From Spirodela intermedia (taxonomy: Eukaryota; Streptophyta; Magnoliopsida; Alismatales; Araceae), in assembly GCA_902729315.2 (NCBI GenBank), contig LR746278.1:2985501-3049500 (forward strand): a DNA stretch of 64,000 nucleotides, read 5' to 3'. Shown in pieces: positions 50,850 through 61,898 of this stretch. Made by a program: the position numbers and the translations under genes. The notes beneath the pieces are model-generated. The model was not told the origin of the DNA. It was given only the letters and a program-made list of their open reading frames with translations, and did not search any database. The first letter of the stretch is position 1. Every line of letters starts with the position of its first letter.

Positions 50850-53000
50850 CCATGTATGCCACAATTTAAAATGACATGTCATATTAGGGCACCAATCTAT
50901 TATGGTATTTCTATTGTAGGAGATTCTTGCACTCTGTGTACATGCATAACAATACTTAGTTACCAATGTCATATTCAACATGTCATTAGTGACGATCTCT
51001 ATTCTTTTTCATTCATCATGTTACTTGTGGTAGGGCATCGTGGGCTTCCTTAATAACATCTTGTTGTTGTTTGGCAAAGTAGTAAGTGGCTAGTAGGTAT
51101 CTCGGTCCCCACTACTTGATGACCTCTAGTGGTGTCAAGGGTTGGCAGCCCATGGCTAACTCGAATGGTGAGTGTCATGTAGATATATATTGTTGGATGT
51201 TGGGGACGAATTAGACAATGTCTAGTAATTACACTCAATTGTCTTGACGTGTTGTCACATTGTTGCATGTATTCTTCGAGCATGTCATGATGTGTTCCAT
51301 CTATTTATCTATATCAAGGTATAAAGTGGTAGAAAAATTGAGTTGATTACCAAGTAAGGTGAAGAGGGTTAACGAGAAACATTCAATGAAATGTGGGTCC
51401 CAATTTAAGATGATGCCTCATGGTATGTCTCAAAACTTGATGACATGTGTCAAGAATAATCATGCCACTTGTTCTAGTTGAACTTTATTAGGATGAACAT
51501 GACATACTTGAAGAAGTGGTCAACTACTTCTATGATTGTATTGTGGTTGTCAAAAATAGTTACATGTAAGAAAGGCAAAGATATATTGTTATTTTGGGTG
51601 ACCCACATGCGGTGCATCATGGGTCTTCTATAGAAGTTGTTGCCTCAATTGTTCCCTTTGTGACACATAGGGACATCAATCCTCTAAGTAGAGGATATCA
51701 TCTTCCATCCAAAATTGACAGGTCTCACCTATCTTGGTCTACTATATAAGATGCATGGTTGTTGAGTATATAGAGTAAATTTCATCTATATTGTCTAGTA
51801 GGTCGTCGGTGCTTGTTGAGAAGGTAGTTGGGCTATTAGTGAGCTCTCTATGACTTAATATATCTATAATTATTAGAGTGAGAAATCATAATCAGTCAAG
51901 AAGTCATATCACTATGTTAGTTTGGTGATCAACTTCTTTTGAGAATTAAAGTAACTAGTGACAACATTGTTGATGTTGGCAATAAAAGTATTGCCTAATA
52001 CATAGTGGTGCCACACTTTTAAGTAGTGTACAATTGTCATAATTTCTTTCTCTTAGACTAAGTATCATTGTTCTATGTCACTTAATTTCCTTCTTTTAAA
52101 AGTGATGAATTAATAATTATATATGACAATTCCATCAATAGCCACCTTTAAAGCATCTGTGTATCTCAAATGTTTAGGTAAAGTTAGTTAGTTGAAGAAT
52201 TGACTAATTAGTGATGGTCATCGTAATTGTCAAATATATGTTGACACTCTTTCGTCCAAGCTCATCTTCAGTCCTTTTTGATAAGCTACATTAGTGGCAC
52301 AGCCAACTGTGAGAAATTCTTGATCAATTTTTTATAGTAATTAATAAATCTCAATAATAATTTCAATTTAAATACCCCCTTAGGCATCAACCATTCGTCA
52401 ATTACAACAACCTTCTTTGACTCCATACATACCTACTCACAGCCCACCACATGGCCAAAGAATTTGATCTAGTTAAGGACAAAGACATACTTCACTAGAT
52501 TGAGATATAATTAGTTGGCTTCTAATGTCTTGAACACCTATCTTAGGTGCATCAAATACTTTTATATGGAGCAATTATATATTAGAATATCATCTATAAA
52601 TAGATTATCATAAATTTATCAAAAAAATAGTTAGAATATGTGATTTATCAATAAATAAAAGATAGTTGAAGCATTTGTAAGTTCAAAAGACATAATAGTA
52701 AATTCATAAGACCCATAACATGTGACACATAGTCTTCTACTTGTCCTCCTCCTTAATTCAAACTTGATGATACTTGTTAGTTTAACTTAGAGAAAACTCA
52801 TGCTGTCTCTAATTAGTTGAATAAATATTTCACATTAGTCACCAGATATATGTTCTTTATCATTATCTTGTTCAATACCTTGTAATTTACACATAAACTT
52901 AGTGATTTATCCTTCTTCCACTAGAAACAAACATGTAAAAGGGGTGAATGTGTCTCACTTCCAATAGTTATTCTAGTTGTTTCTTCAATTCTTCTATGTA
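50850..53000 (-). pseudogene. Degraded gypsy pol: RT, RNase H, integrase
   Basis: Minus-strand translation gives recognisable but interrupted blocks. The RT N-terminal part lies at about 52790-52900 (LNKIMIKNIY, then VFSKLN). The RT palm block YGSYEFTIMSFELTNA lies at 52661-52717. FFGHVVG and the YYKKLI end lie at about 52310-52480. RNase H (YTDALKVAI; VHYLKVWHHYV) lies at about 51950-52200. The integrase core (VVDHFFKYVMFI; NWDPHFIECF) lies at about 51370-51560 and PFELAMGCQP at about 51130-51170. Stops and frameshifts occur throughout. Confidence 0.8.
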
Positions 53001-54130
53001 GGTCGAAAGCATTTTGTATAGGGCTTTAGCTTGAGGTCATTTTCTAAAGAATAATTCAATGGCGTGCTTAATCTGGCATCTAGGAGAGAGTTTGATAAAT
53101 AGTTTTTCGAGTATAATATCTTTGAAGGTTTCAAGTAAATATAATATTATTGGGTAGCATACTAAGCTCTCTTGCTTGCCTTCCTCCACATCTTGTAGCG
53201 TAGTGTATTGAGGTAGGTATCTATGTCTCATTGGCAATCCACCTATATAAAGCAAGACTATTCACCATCACTAATGATTAATTTGATACAATAGGAAAAG
53301 GTCATTACTTTGACTTTGACTACAAAAGCAAAACTCAATGCATCTAATTGTTTATCAATGCATTTGTCATGGCCATTGTCACACTAACATCCTGCACCCC
53401 TTGGCAGCAAAATCCATCCTAGGCCTATGTTTGCAGGCCCTTGGTGAAATAGTGGAGTTTGTCATCCTTGTCTATCCTTGGTACCTCTAATAGGATCATC
53501 AAAAATTTATCTAGGGGTTCACATATAGATTTGGCATTCTTCGATTACCTCATTATTGTTCTCGTTGTCTAACACAAGTCACAATTGATTTAAACAAGTC
53601 CTTAGACCTTCATTGTGACCACATCTTGAAATGTTTCATTAAATAAAAACTCTCAATAAAAACTTTTTCTTTTTCTGTAGAGCTGTTGACATTTAAGTAT
53701 TATTAGAAATCCCATACAAAAATTTTGACCAACATTTCATCCTACTCCTTGAAATAAAATCTGGACTCTAGTGCATGAGCCCTCGTGGGTCTTGTGGATA
53801 GAGCTTGCTCTTGCTATTTTTGAAGGTTCATAATCTTGCTTTAAAGGCCAATCACAACCTTCTCTAGTTGTCTCAACAATTTGGCAAGCTCTTTGGCGAG
53901 TTCCTTCCACAACAACAACATATCTCCCTTCTAAGTTACGAATGACATAACTATCTCCCTAGCTTGCTCATATAAGAATCTTAACCTGTTTCTCATCTAA
54001 CTAAATAGGGTCTCGACTACTGTCATAGTCCCTTGGGTTGTTCCTTAGTATGCACTTATTGCCTTGGGCTCCATCTCTTTATCAATGATAAAAAAAATCG
54101 AGATGGGAAGAAGGGCTTGACTTTTTATGA

Positions 54131-54144
54131 AGCTCTTATACCAT
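54131..54144 (-). other. Retrotransposon primer binding site
   Basis: ATGGTATAAGAGCT on the minus strand directly abuts the 5' LTR end (TGTAACAAGG on plus, at 54145). It differs by one base from the TGGTATCAGAGC core complementary to initiator-Met tRNA. Confidence 0.7.
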
Positions 54145-54757
54145 TGTAACAAGGATTTTTGTTGCTCCGCACGCAATCCTTATTAGGTGTCGAGCAAACC
54201 GGTCTCCAGCCAACCCCACGTGACCCAAAGAGGTTAACTTAACTCTCAAAGGTCATTCTTACATGAGTCTTAGGTCCCTCTATATAGACAAGATCCATAT
54301 TGTTAGTTAGTCCCACTTCCAATGTAGGGTTAGTTGTCTAATCACTAAATGACGATATACTTGTCACATCATATGCTTTCTTGATTTTAGGTTTCCATAT
54401 CATATCTTCTTATGCTCATATCTCACCATCGTGTGCCCCTGTTGTGATGCTAAGTACTATTATAGTGTTATCCTGCACATGAATTGTGCCACCATGCATA
54501 TGCATTGTGTTTTTGGCCTCGTGAACAATGTTGTCGCATGACTATTTTGTGACATTAGGTGTGCATGCTTGGCGGCATAATACATGTGCACTACATTACC
54601 ATGTGTGTGCGCCATATCACCACATACATGTGCCATACTGTCGTGCACTCACAATGTGTCGCCCTACATGTGCATCATGCCATCATGCGTTCCGACCATG
54701 CCACACCTACTTGTAGTGTGTAGTGTGTTGTTTGGGGTCTATACCTATAGGATGACC
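54145..54757 (-). repeat. 5' LTR of gypsy element
   Basis: About 613 bp, bounded inside by the primer site and outside by CTATAGGATGAC. It contains imperfect internal repeats of a CATGTGCCA-type unit. It pairs with the split LTR at 48194-48567 and 50300-50498. Confidence 0.75.
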
Positions 54758-55079
54758 CTAGTAATAGGAAATGTATGTGGTTGAGTAAGAGTTGTAGCTA
54801 GGCTTTGCCAACCCTTGAGTTACTTGTACTTATTCCGATGTATATGACAAAGAGAAAGTTATATAAGCTCTTATCTCTACAAGATAAGACTAAGACCACT
54901 TCACCTCCTAAGAGAGAACTATGTGCTATAGCGAGAATGAGTGTCCTACATTTGTTCACATATGTTTCACCCACTTCAAACTTCAGTACATTGTCTTCTT
55001 ACCTTCAACTTTCATACATTTTGCCTTCATTGAGATAGTTAATATTTCTATCATAAATGAAAGATGAGACATAATTTTT

Positions 55080-55440
55080 AAAAAAATGTTAAATTCCTCA
55101 AGGTGGCTATAAGTTTCCTCCTCACTCTTGTTCATAAAAGTGCCTCAACATGAAGTCTTATCATTTGTTTATTTTATTCTTGTATTCCATCATAAAATTT
55201 AAACTATTTGTCATTTAAGAATCTCTTGATGAGGGCACTTCCTCATCATTCCTTTGAATCTCTTCTGTGCTTCATGTTTAGAGGTTCATTTGGGCTTTGT
55301 ACAAAACCTATAATGATCTTTCTCATCATAATGGTTTTGCCCCTATGATAAAATTTCTTAAGAAATTCTTGAACCATCTTCACCCAAGTATTGATCTCTC
55401 TAAGGTTGAAATCTAATAACTAAATTCACCCTTTAAGAAA
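55080..55440 (-). pseudogene. Gag remnant of a second gypsy (Athila/Tat-like) element
   Basis: Minus-strand translation gives KFLKKFYHRGKT, IIIGFVQSPNEPLNM and FMNKSEEETYSHLEEFN, in the order of the retrotransposon gag domain of plant gypsy elements, where FMNK..EEAY..LEEM is typical. A frame change and stops separate the blocks. It lies upstream of the 5' LTR of the 48-54.8 kb element, so it belongs to another element. Confidence 0.65.
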
Positions 55441-57589
55441 AATGAAAACAAAATTAATTTCAGATCATCATCAGCTTCTTTTATTGTACCACATACTCTT
55501 AAGAATTCTTGAAGATGCTTATATGACACTTTATTAGAACTCCTATAAAAGGTTGGTAGCATCTAAAAGATATGTCATTTAATATCATGTTTACATATAG
55601 GGTGTTCAAGAAATTTAAAATTGATGAGATGATTAAACTTGAAGCTACCCAGGAGGAATCATTTATGTAGTGTTTTCTATGGTCTCACTTAGATTAGTTT
55701 TATGATGATTTTTAATATTACCAAGGGTTTCATCTAATTCAAGATATAGAGATTTTATTTGTAGCATACATGAGAAGAATAAAATAGAATTTTCTTTTTC
55801 ACTTATTTCTTTTAAAAAAATATTTTTAAGATAGATTATTATTAGGAGAAAGGATTAGACTATAATTAGTTGCTACACCTAATAACAATATCAAAAGTTG
55901 ATGTATTCCTAATCATTGGAAGAAGAAAACTCAATTTCGGCATATATATATATTATTTTAGAACTACTTTCACCTCTAATTATAGTTAAGTATAGTTGGT
56001 GAATTAGATCGTCTCCTCACAAATGGTGCTATTAGGGTAAGGTTTTCTCCTATTCTCCTAAGAATATTAAGAGTTATTTAAATATTTTAGGTGATGCTTT
56101 TTTTAATTCCTAGATATAAAAATATTAAAACTCTAAAATAAAAGTCATCTAAATTTGAGAGGTATCTATTGTCACATTCAACAATCATAAATCTAAGAGA
56201 TTAATGTTTAAAAGAAGTTATTAAAATTCTAAAATAAAATTGACCTAAAAAGTAAATTCAAATAATGAATGTTGGTTTTCCTCTCCTTGTGTTGCAGCAA
56301 GGAGGAAAAAAATAAAAAATTTAAGAAATACAATTACTCAATAATTTAACTACATCAATAAGATTATAAAGCAAGGCTAAGACAACACAAGTAAATAATT
56401 TAAGTCTAACAATAGAAAAACTAATCACAAAAAAGAAATAATGTGAGAAATTAATGAATTAAACTCAACAATGCTTTAACCAAATTCAAAATTGAAGTCA
56501 AAATCAAGCATAAAATTGAAAGTAGACACATGAAATCTAGGGTGATCACCTTTGCATTTCATCCATGTCATGTGGAGGAGAAGGATTTGAATCAGTTTGA
56601 ATGAATATATGACAAATTACTTCTAATTAATATGTATTGGATCTTAAATCTAGTTGATAACATTACATCTTTTCCATATCACATGGGAAAGGTTCACATT
56701 CTTGATTCAAACATAAATTTCAAAATGATAAGAAAATCATTTGTAATAATCTGAATATAGTAAAAATTGATGAAAACTCAAATTCAAATATGAATTAATT
56801 GTGAATGGGAAAAGAATTACAATAAAGAGATCTAGCATGCACTCTCGAGGGGGGTTTAGAACCAAAATTTAGTGGAGAATCCGTCCTTGAGGAGTGAGAG
56901 GTTAGAACCATTGTAACTTCTAAAAAGGCTGTTCTTGATTAGTTATGGAAGGCTCTAAAGAAGATGAATAGGTTGTGGGATGTTCTAGAAAAGATGGATG
57001 AATTGTGAGAGGATCTTGAGTAGATAGAGTGACCATAAGAGAGTACACAAGAGAGTAGAGAGAAAACAAGGTCAATGCCCCTAAGAAGGAAGGAAGAGTG
57101 GAAGGGTCTAGAGAGGAAAGAAGGTGGGCAACTTCTCATTGGTTGGAAGAGGGGGACATCCCTTCTTCTCTGACTATCCCTCCTGTGGGCTTGATCGTCG
57201 TCCTAAATTGGGCCTTTCTTTGGGGTAAAATCATGGCCAATTTCTTTGTGCCCTTTATTACACCCTTGTTTGACATTTGGTTGGGTTCTAAATATTGTAG
57301 AAAAATCCACAAAAATTCATCTTCACTCCCAAAACATAATTTCATAATATATTAATTTAATAAAAAAAATATCAAGACTTTTGACCTTAGAAACATGTTA
57401 AAGTCCATGAGAATATTGAAATACATGTATAAGATTCATTTTATCTCTCTTGGATAAAAGAATCAAGAAATATTCAATATTCAACCAAATTATATTTGAT
57501 TTTATATCATTTGAAAATATGTAATTAGACTTTTAATCATGTAATGATTACATAGATTTAACATTTCTAAGCACATAAAATTTGACATT
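55441..57589. other. AT-rich retroelement-derived interval
   Basis: No coding domain was recognised. A distinct GA-rich then GC-richer stretch at about 57000-57250 could be LTR or leader sequence of the second gypsy element. The copia RT homology stops at its right edge near 57590. Confidence 0.4.
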
Positions 57590-59830
57590 ATCAACCCACA
57601 TAATACATTATTTAGCTTATAGACTACGTGACCATTTGAACTTGTCTCATATCTTTTGAGAGCATCCATAAAAAAATAATCATTGAGTTATTTATGTAAA
57701 AATGTATTTTTATCATCAAATTTATTATATATCCCATTATAATTAGCACTAAGGAAAGTAAGATTATAATTTAATTTTATTTTACAACTAAGGTAATCTT
57801 TTTCAGATAATCCATCTCATAGGTTTGAGTGTAGCCTTTATCTATTAATCTAGATTTATATCTTTCTTTTGTTCCATCAGTCTTATGTTTAATGGTTTAT
57901 ACCCATTTATATTTAATAATTTTCTTTCACAATGGCAACTTGATTAATTCTCATGTTTCCTTCTATTAGGACCCATATTCAGAATATGACTTAGAGAACA
58001 TTAAATCAAGAGAAGAATAATAATATAATTTTGAGATATGAAAAAAAAATGTTAGATAGATTGGAGTGGGTGATGACTAATCAGATTCAGAAAAACCCCA
58101 AGCCTTTGATAGGGGTTTTCAAGAGGTCATCTCTCTCCCACAACTCACGCCTTTGGATATTCTCTCTCCTTCAAAATCCCCCCCCCTCTTCAAGGACTTT
58201 AGATCACAATTCACTTACAACAAAATGACTCGTTTTCCTTTTACTTTGGTTATATTGTCTTCTCATGTAGTTGGGTCTTTCAGTCTTTTATTGTTGTGGT
58301 TGTGTGGGCTAGATGGGCCCTTTTTCTTGCACTAATAGTAAATTAAGCTCATTTGGGCCCTAACTGATTTTTCTCTAATGTTGTCATTTCTTCATTCAGA
58401 GTTGTTTTCAATCTTCATGAGTCAATCCCTTAGAAACATTACATATAATTAATATAATATTAAGAAGAGTGATGAATGTTTTATATCAAGATAATAGAAA
58501 ATGAGAAATTAGATATGTTAGATTCCTAAAGTGATTTCTCTTTTCTTTCCTAATAAACATAGGTAAATCTTCATTAATTTATTTTTTATATAAAGGATTG
58601 AATATGATTTTCTTGGATGTTCTAGATATTGTAAGGAGAATCTTTAAGTTGAGATTCCTCTAAGCTCACTTTCAGAGGCATAGATTCCTTCAAAGGTTGG
58701 ATTACGTGCAAGAATTTCTAAACTTACTCTCCACCATTGTTCTTGAACAAATTTTTCATCCTCAAAGAAAATATGATTACAAAAAAGGATTCATGTTCAC
58801 TAAAAGTTACATCAATTGAAATTAAGTATTTTTTTGTATAAGAGATGATATCACTTATACCCTTCTTTAGTTTTCAAATATCCAATGAAGACACATCTTA
58901 ATGCCCATATATTAACCTTTCCTTTGGCTTGATCCTAAGTATAAACAAAGTCCACACACAAAAATTATACAAACTAAATTAGTCTTTAATTGAACTTGGG
59001 GGTAATTAAATGATAAAACTTTTAATGGATTTTAAATTCTAGAATCTCAATTAATAAGTGATTTATGACGTGAAGAGTTGTTAAGGTAGTCTCTCCCTAA
59101 ATAATTTTAGGTGCATGATTTTGAAATAAAATAACTCTTGCTACTTCTATTGTGTATACATGTTTCCTCTCTACCACCCCATTATGTTGTGATTTGTTGA
59201 CATATGAAGATTCATAAATAATATATTTAAAGAAATACTATATTATTGTATGATTAAAATAATCTCTAGTATTGTCAAAATTGGATTTCTTAGTTGTTGT
59301 CTCAAATTAATTTTTTATTAGTAAAGAAAATTATAGAAATCTATTATTGATAAAAATAAATCTGAATGGTTCATGAGGAATCATTGATAAAAGTCACAAA
59401 TTATCTTGCTTCCAACATATGGAGAATAGATGAAGGCCCCGCACATCATTATGAAAAGATGAAAGCAAAGTAGTTCTCAATTCACTATTTCTAGGAAGTG
59501 AGGTACATTCATGCTTCATCAATTTACAAATATCATATTTTAAATTCTCAATATTCACTTAAAAAAATAATCTTAGAAACATAGTTTTCATTATCTTGAA
59601 AGAAGGATGACCATAATTACGATGGTAGATCTAAAATCATTAGATATTGTTGAAATAGTAATTCTAAGGCTAAACAAAAGTTTTAGAATGTAGTGTGAAC
59701 TCATGTCCCAAGATGATAAAGTCTTCCAAACTCTTCTGAATGTTCAGTCTTTATTTCTATTACCTTATCATAAACATCATTAATATCACTTTCAATAATC
59801 ACCTTATAGTTTATGTCATCAATTAATTTC
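57590..59830 (-). pseudogene. Degraded copia pol: integrase and RT
   Basis: On the minus strand, in order from high to low coordinates: integrase core ending in QHNGVVERKH (59150-59500), a hinge block with IDVTFSE (about 58820) and RT N-terminal blocks (57590-57930). Frames are broken by stops and AT-rich indels. This is the 5' part of the copia element. Confidence 0.75.
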
Positions 59831-59839
59831 TAAACATAA

Positions 59840-60150
59840 ATTAAGAGAGAGAGCTGTTGCCTTTGATGGGAAGAGAGAGAAAAAGGGCAAAAGACTATAA
59901 TATATATTAATAAATGAGAAGACGGATACATGATTTTATGCAAGTCCTGGTTAAGTGGATATGATCCAATTAATTGGGCTTAGGTCAAATCGGATATGAT
60001 ATGTACCAAAAGAGGGAAGCATAGACTGATAATAAAATTAGGGGATATAATTACAATTAAAGTAACCTAGTAATAATTCGATAATTATCCATACGCCCAT
60101 GATCTTATCATAAATTTCATACCAGGATCTCCCTTCGCTTTGAAGATGTC
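59840..60150 (-). repeat. 5' LTR of copia-like element (degraded)
   Basis: Counterpart of 46790-47010, sharing GAGAGAGAAAAAGGG, TATATTAATAAATGAGAA and AAGTGGATATGATCCAA..AATTGGGCTT. Boundaries and the primer site could not be set. Confidence 0.6.
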
Positions 60151-60721
60151 TAAATCTTTATTTATTGATATTTGTTCATATGGGTCTAGTGGCCTGTTTT
60201 GTGAATCTTATGAAACTAAATCAGATGGAAATGTATAGCAATAGAAGCAATTCCACCACCATTTTCATTGGCATAAGAGATTATTAAATCTTTCTCAATT
60301 GGTTTTCATTCAAATGGGTTTGGTAGTTCATCCTATCAAAAATGTTGTTATATATAATTTGATGCAAATATATCACATCGAAGTATCAGACGGATCATTA
60401 AATCGATATAAGTTGCTCGTTCAACCTTTAAGTGATCGAACATTATTTAATATTGGATGAATTCGTTCCACACGAGGGAGAATCAAGGAGTTGGGTATAA
60501 TTATGAGCTGAGATCATCTTTATCTGCTTCCTCAGTCCTTTTTGTTCGCCGCTTGGATTCGTGGCGGCGGGAACTGGTGAACCCTGTGAATTCAACCGTT
60601 TCTTGTTGTCCAACCGCGTAACACGTGTTTCTCCCTCTCTCTCTCTCTCTCTCTTTGTCGTGGAGCATCGTATTCTTTAGTAACCCAATAAGACTTTCAT
60701 GCCCATTCACCCCCCCCCCCC

Positions 60722-60777
<56 letters not shown>

Positions 60778-61340
60778 CTCTGTCTCTATCTCATTTGGTG
60801 GATTTCATCCACGGGCGGCCCACAGCATGAAGTGTGGACCTAAGAGTCACCTTGTGCCTCCACATCCAACCAGCATCGATAGTAATTAGGCCACAAATAA
60901 TTAGTCAGAAATGTACATTAAAAAAATAAAAATCACTCGAACGGTCACATCGGTGGAACGTTTTCCCTCCAGCCTTTTTTTTTTATGAAAAATAAAGTTT
61001 TTGAAGTCAACGGAATCGAGTTTGATCGATTGGTGCAAATAGGAAAATTTATTTAAATAAAATTCATAAAAATACATTAAATAGGTAGAAAGACTCTGCC
61101 CTCTCTCTCTCTCTCGGGTCCGTTCTTGATGAATGCCCAAAGTCTTTTTGTCTGAGAGTTCGAACACGATGTAATAATTGACTCTGGGTTCTGTGATCAG
61201 ACATGCGAACAAAGCAAGGCAATTATTTTTATACCAAAAATCCTTGATTAATAGCCGACCTCTGATCAAAGAACCGTGCTTTTTGGCACGACCTCTCCGC
61301 CATCTCCACTTGCAGATACGGGGACTTCCTCGGTCTATTG
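60151..61340. other. Intergenic region upstream of the J-protein gene
   Basis: Moderately AT-rich. It contains CT tracts at about 60634-60653 and 61103-61115 and the C15-(CT)n tract at 60710-60771. No coding or RNA feature was recognised. Confidence 0.5.
60710..60771. repeat. Compound poly-C and (CT)n tract
   Basis: Fifteen C residues (60710-60724) are followed by CTCGCT and a CT run to about 60771. Such a compound homopurine-homopyrimidine tract is prone to length change and assembly error. Confidence 0.9.
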
Positions 61341-61399
61341 ACTATAGACTCTGGCCGTCTCTTCTCCCCCTTTTCGCTCCCACAGAGCTTTAAAATTTC

Positions 61400-61898
61400 C
61401 GCCGCCCCCGCCCTCCCCACCTCCCTCTCACGGAATCTCTCACAAGAAGCATCTGGGCGAGGGGAGGTGGGCCTGCCCTCCGTCAAGTTGTTCCCGTGCT
61501 CTGCTCTTTGTGGGTTTCCGAGGGAGGGTGGCGCAGGAGGGTTCTTCTACTTCGGACCCATGGGGAGGGCCCCCCCATCTCCCTCGTTGCGGAATAGGTA
61601 GCGAGGGTTATCTCACCGTGCTTCTGTCACCGTAGATAGTGACCATTATTGTACAGATGGGGTGGTCGGAGAATCTCATCGGCAACTGGGCGCCGGAGAG
61701 GGAGGGAGGGGTGGTCTCGTCGTCGAGTTTGCTTTCCTTGCTCGAGTTCCGGTGAGCCGGGTGGCTTCTGGCTGATCACTGTTCAATGTCTGTAAGCAGC
61801 TACGGCGTTCGACGGGAGCTTCCTTTTTGCCTGAATCTGGCGGTGAGACTTCTTGAGAGACTGGTTTCGGACTGGGTTTTGTATTGGCTTTGTGCCCC
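61400..61898 (+). other. Probable 5' leader of the J-protein gene
   Basis: GC-rich sequence upstream of the start codon. Possible leader donors lie after 61597 (AATAG/GTAGCG) and 61750 (CCG/GTGAGC), with an acceptor at 61799 (TAAGCAG). The exact splicing is uncertain. Confidence 0.4.

Larger units (their letters stand above)
48194..54757 (-). mobile_element. Ty3/gypsy LTR retrotransposon, degraded
   Basis: Two related terminal blocks (54145-54757, and 48194-48567 plus about 50300-50498) bracket minus-strand pol. Beside the 5' LTR, 54131-54144 reads on the minus strand as ATGGTATAAGAGCT, close to the initiator-Met tRNA primer site. Pol order is RT, RNase H, then integrase, the gypsy arrangement. 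The gag region (about 53300-54120) is not recognisable in detail. Many stops show it is defective. It lies inside the copia element. Confidence 0.8.
46790..60150 (-). mobile_element. Ty1/copia LTR retrotransposon, split and degraded
   Basis: Minus-strand pol pieces appear in the right order between two similar LTRs. They are integrase with QHNGVVERKH (about 59150-59220) and flanking core (to about 59500); a hinge block like ISIDVTFSEHESFF (about 58750-58870); RT blocks (about 57590-57930) including a DGT/R-rich segment before the KG(Y)TQTY motif, and NTFLH followed by VVYKLNNVLCGL; and an RNase H tail HEQLAIILTKELSGPTF at about 47080-47130. Stops and frameshifts are frequent, so it is dead. 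The middle of RT and most of RNase H were not found. The interior is broken by a gypsy element (48194-54757) and other retroelement sequence (about 54760-57590). Confidence 0.75.
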
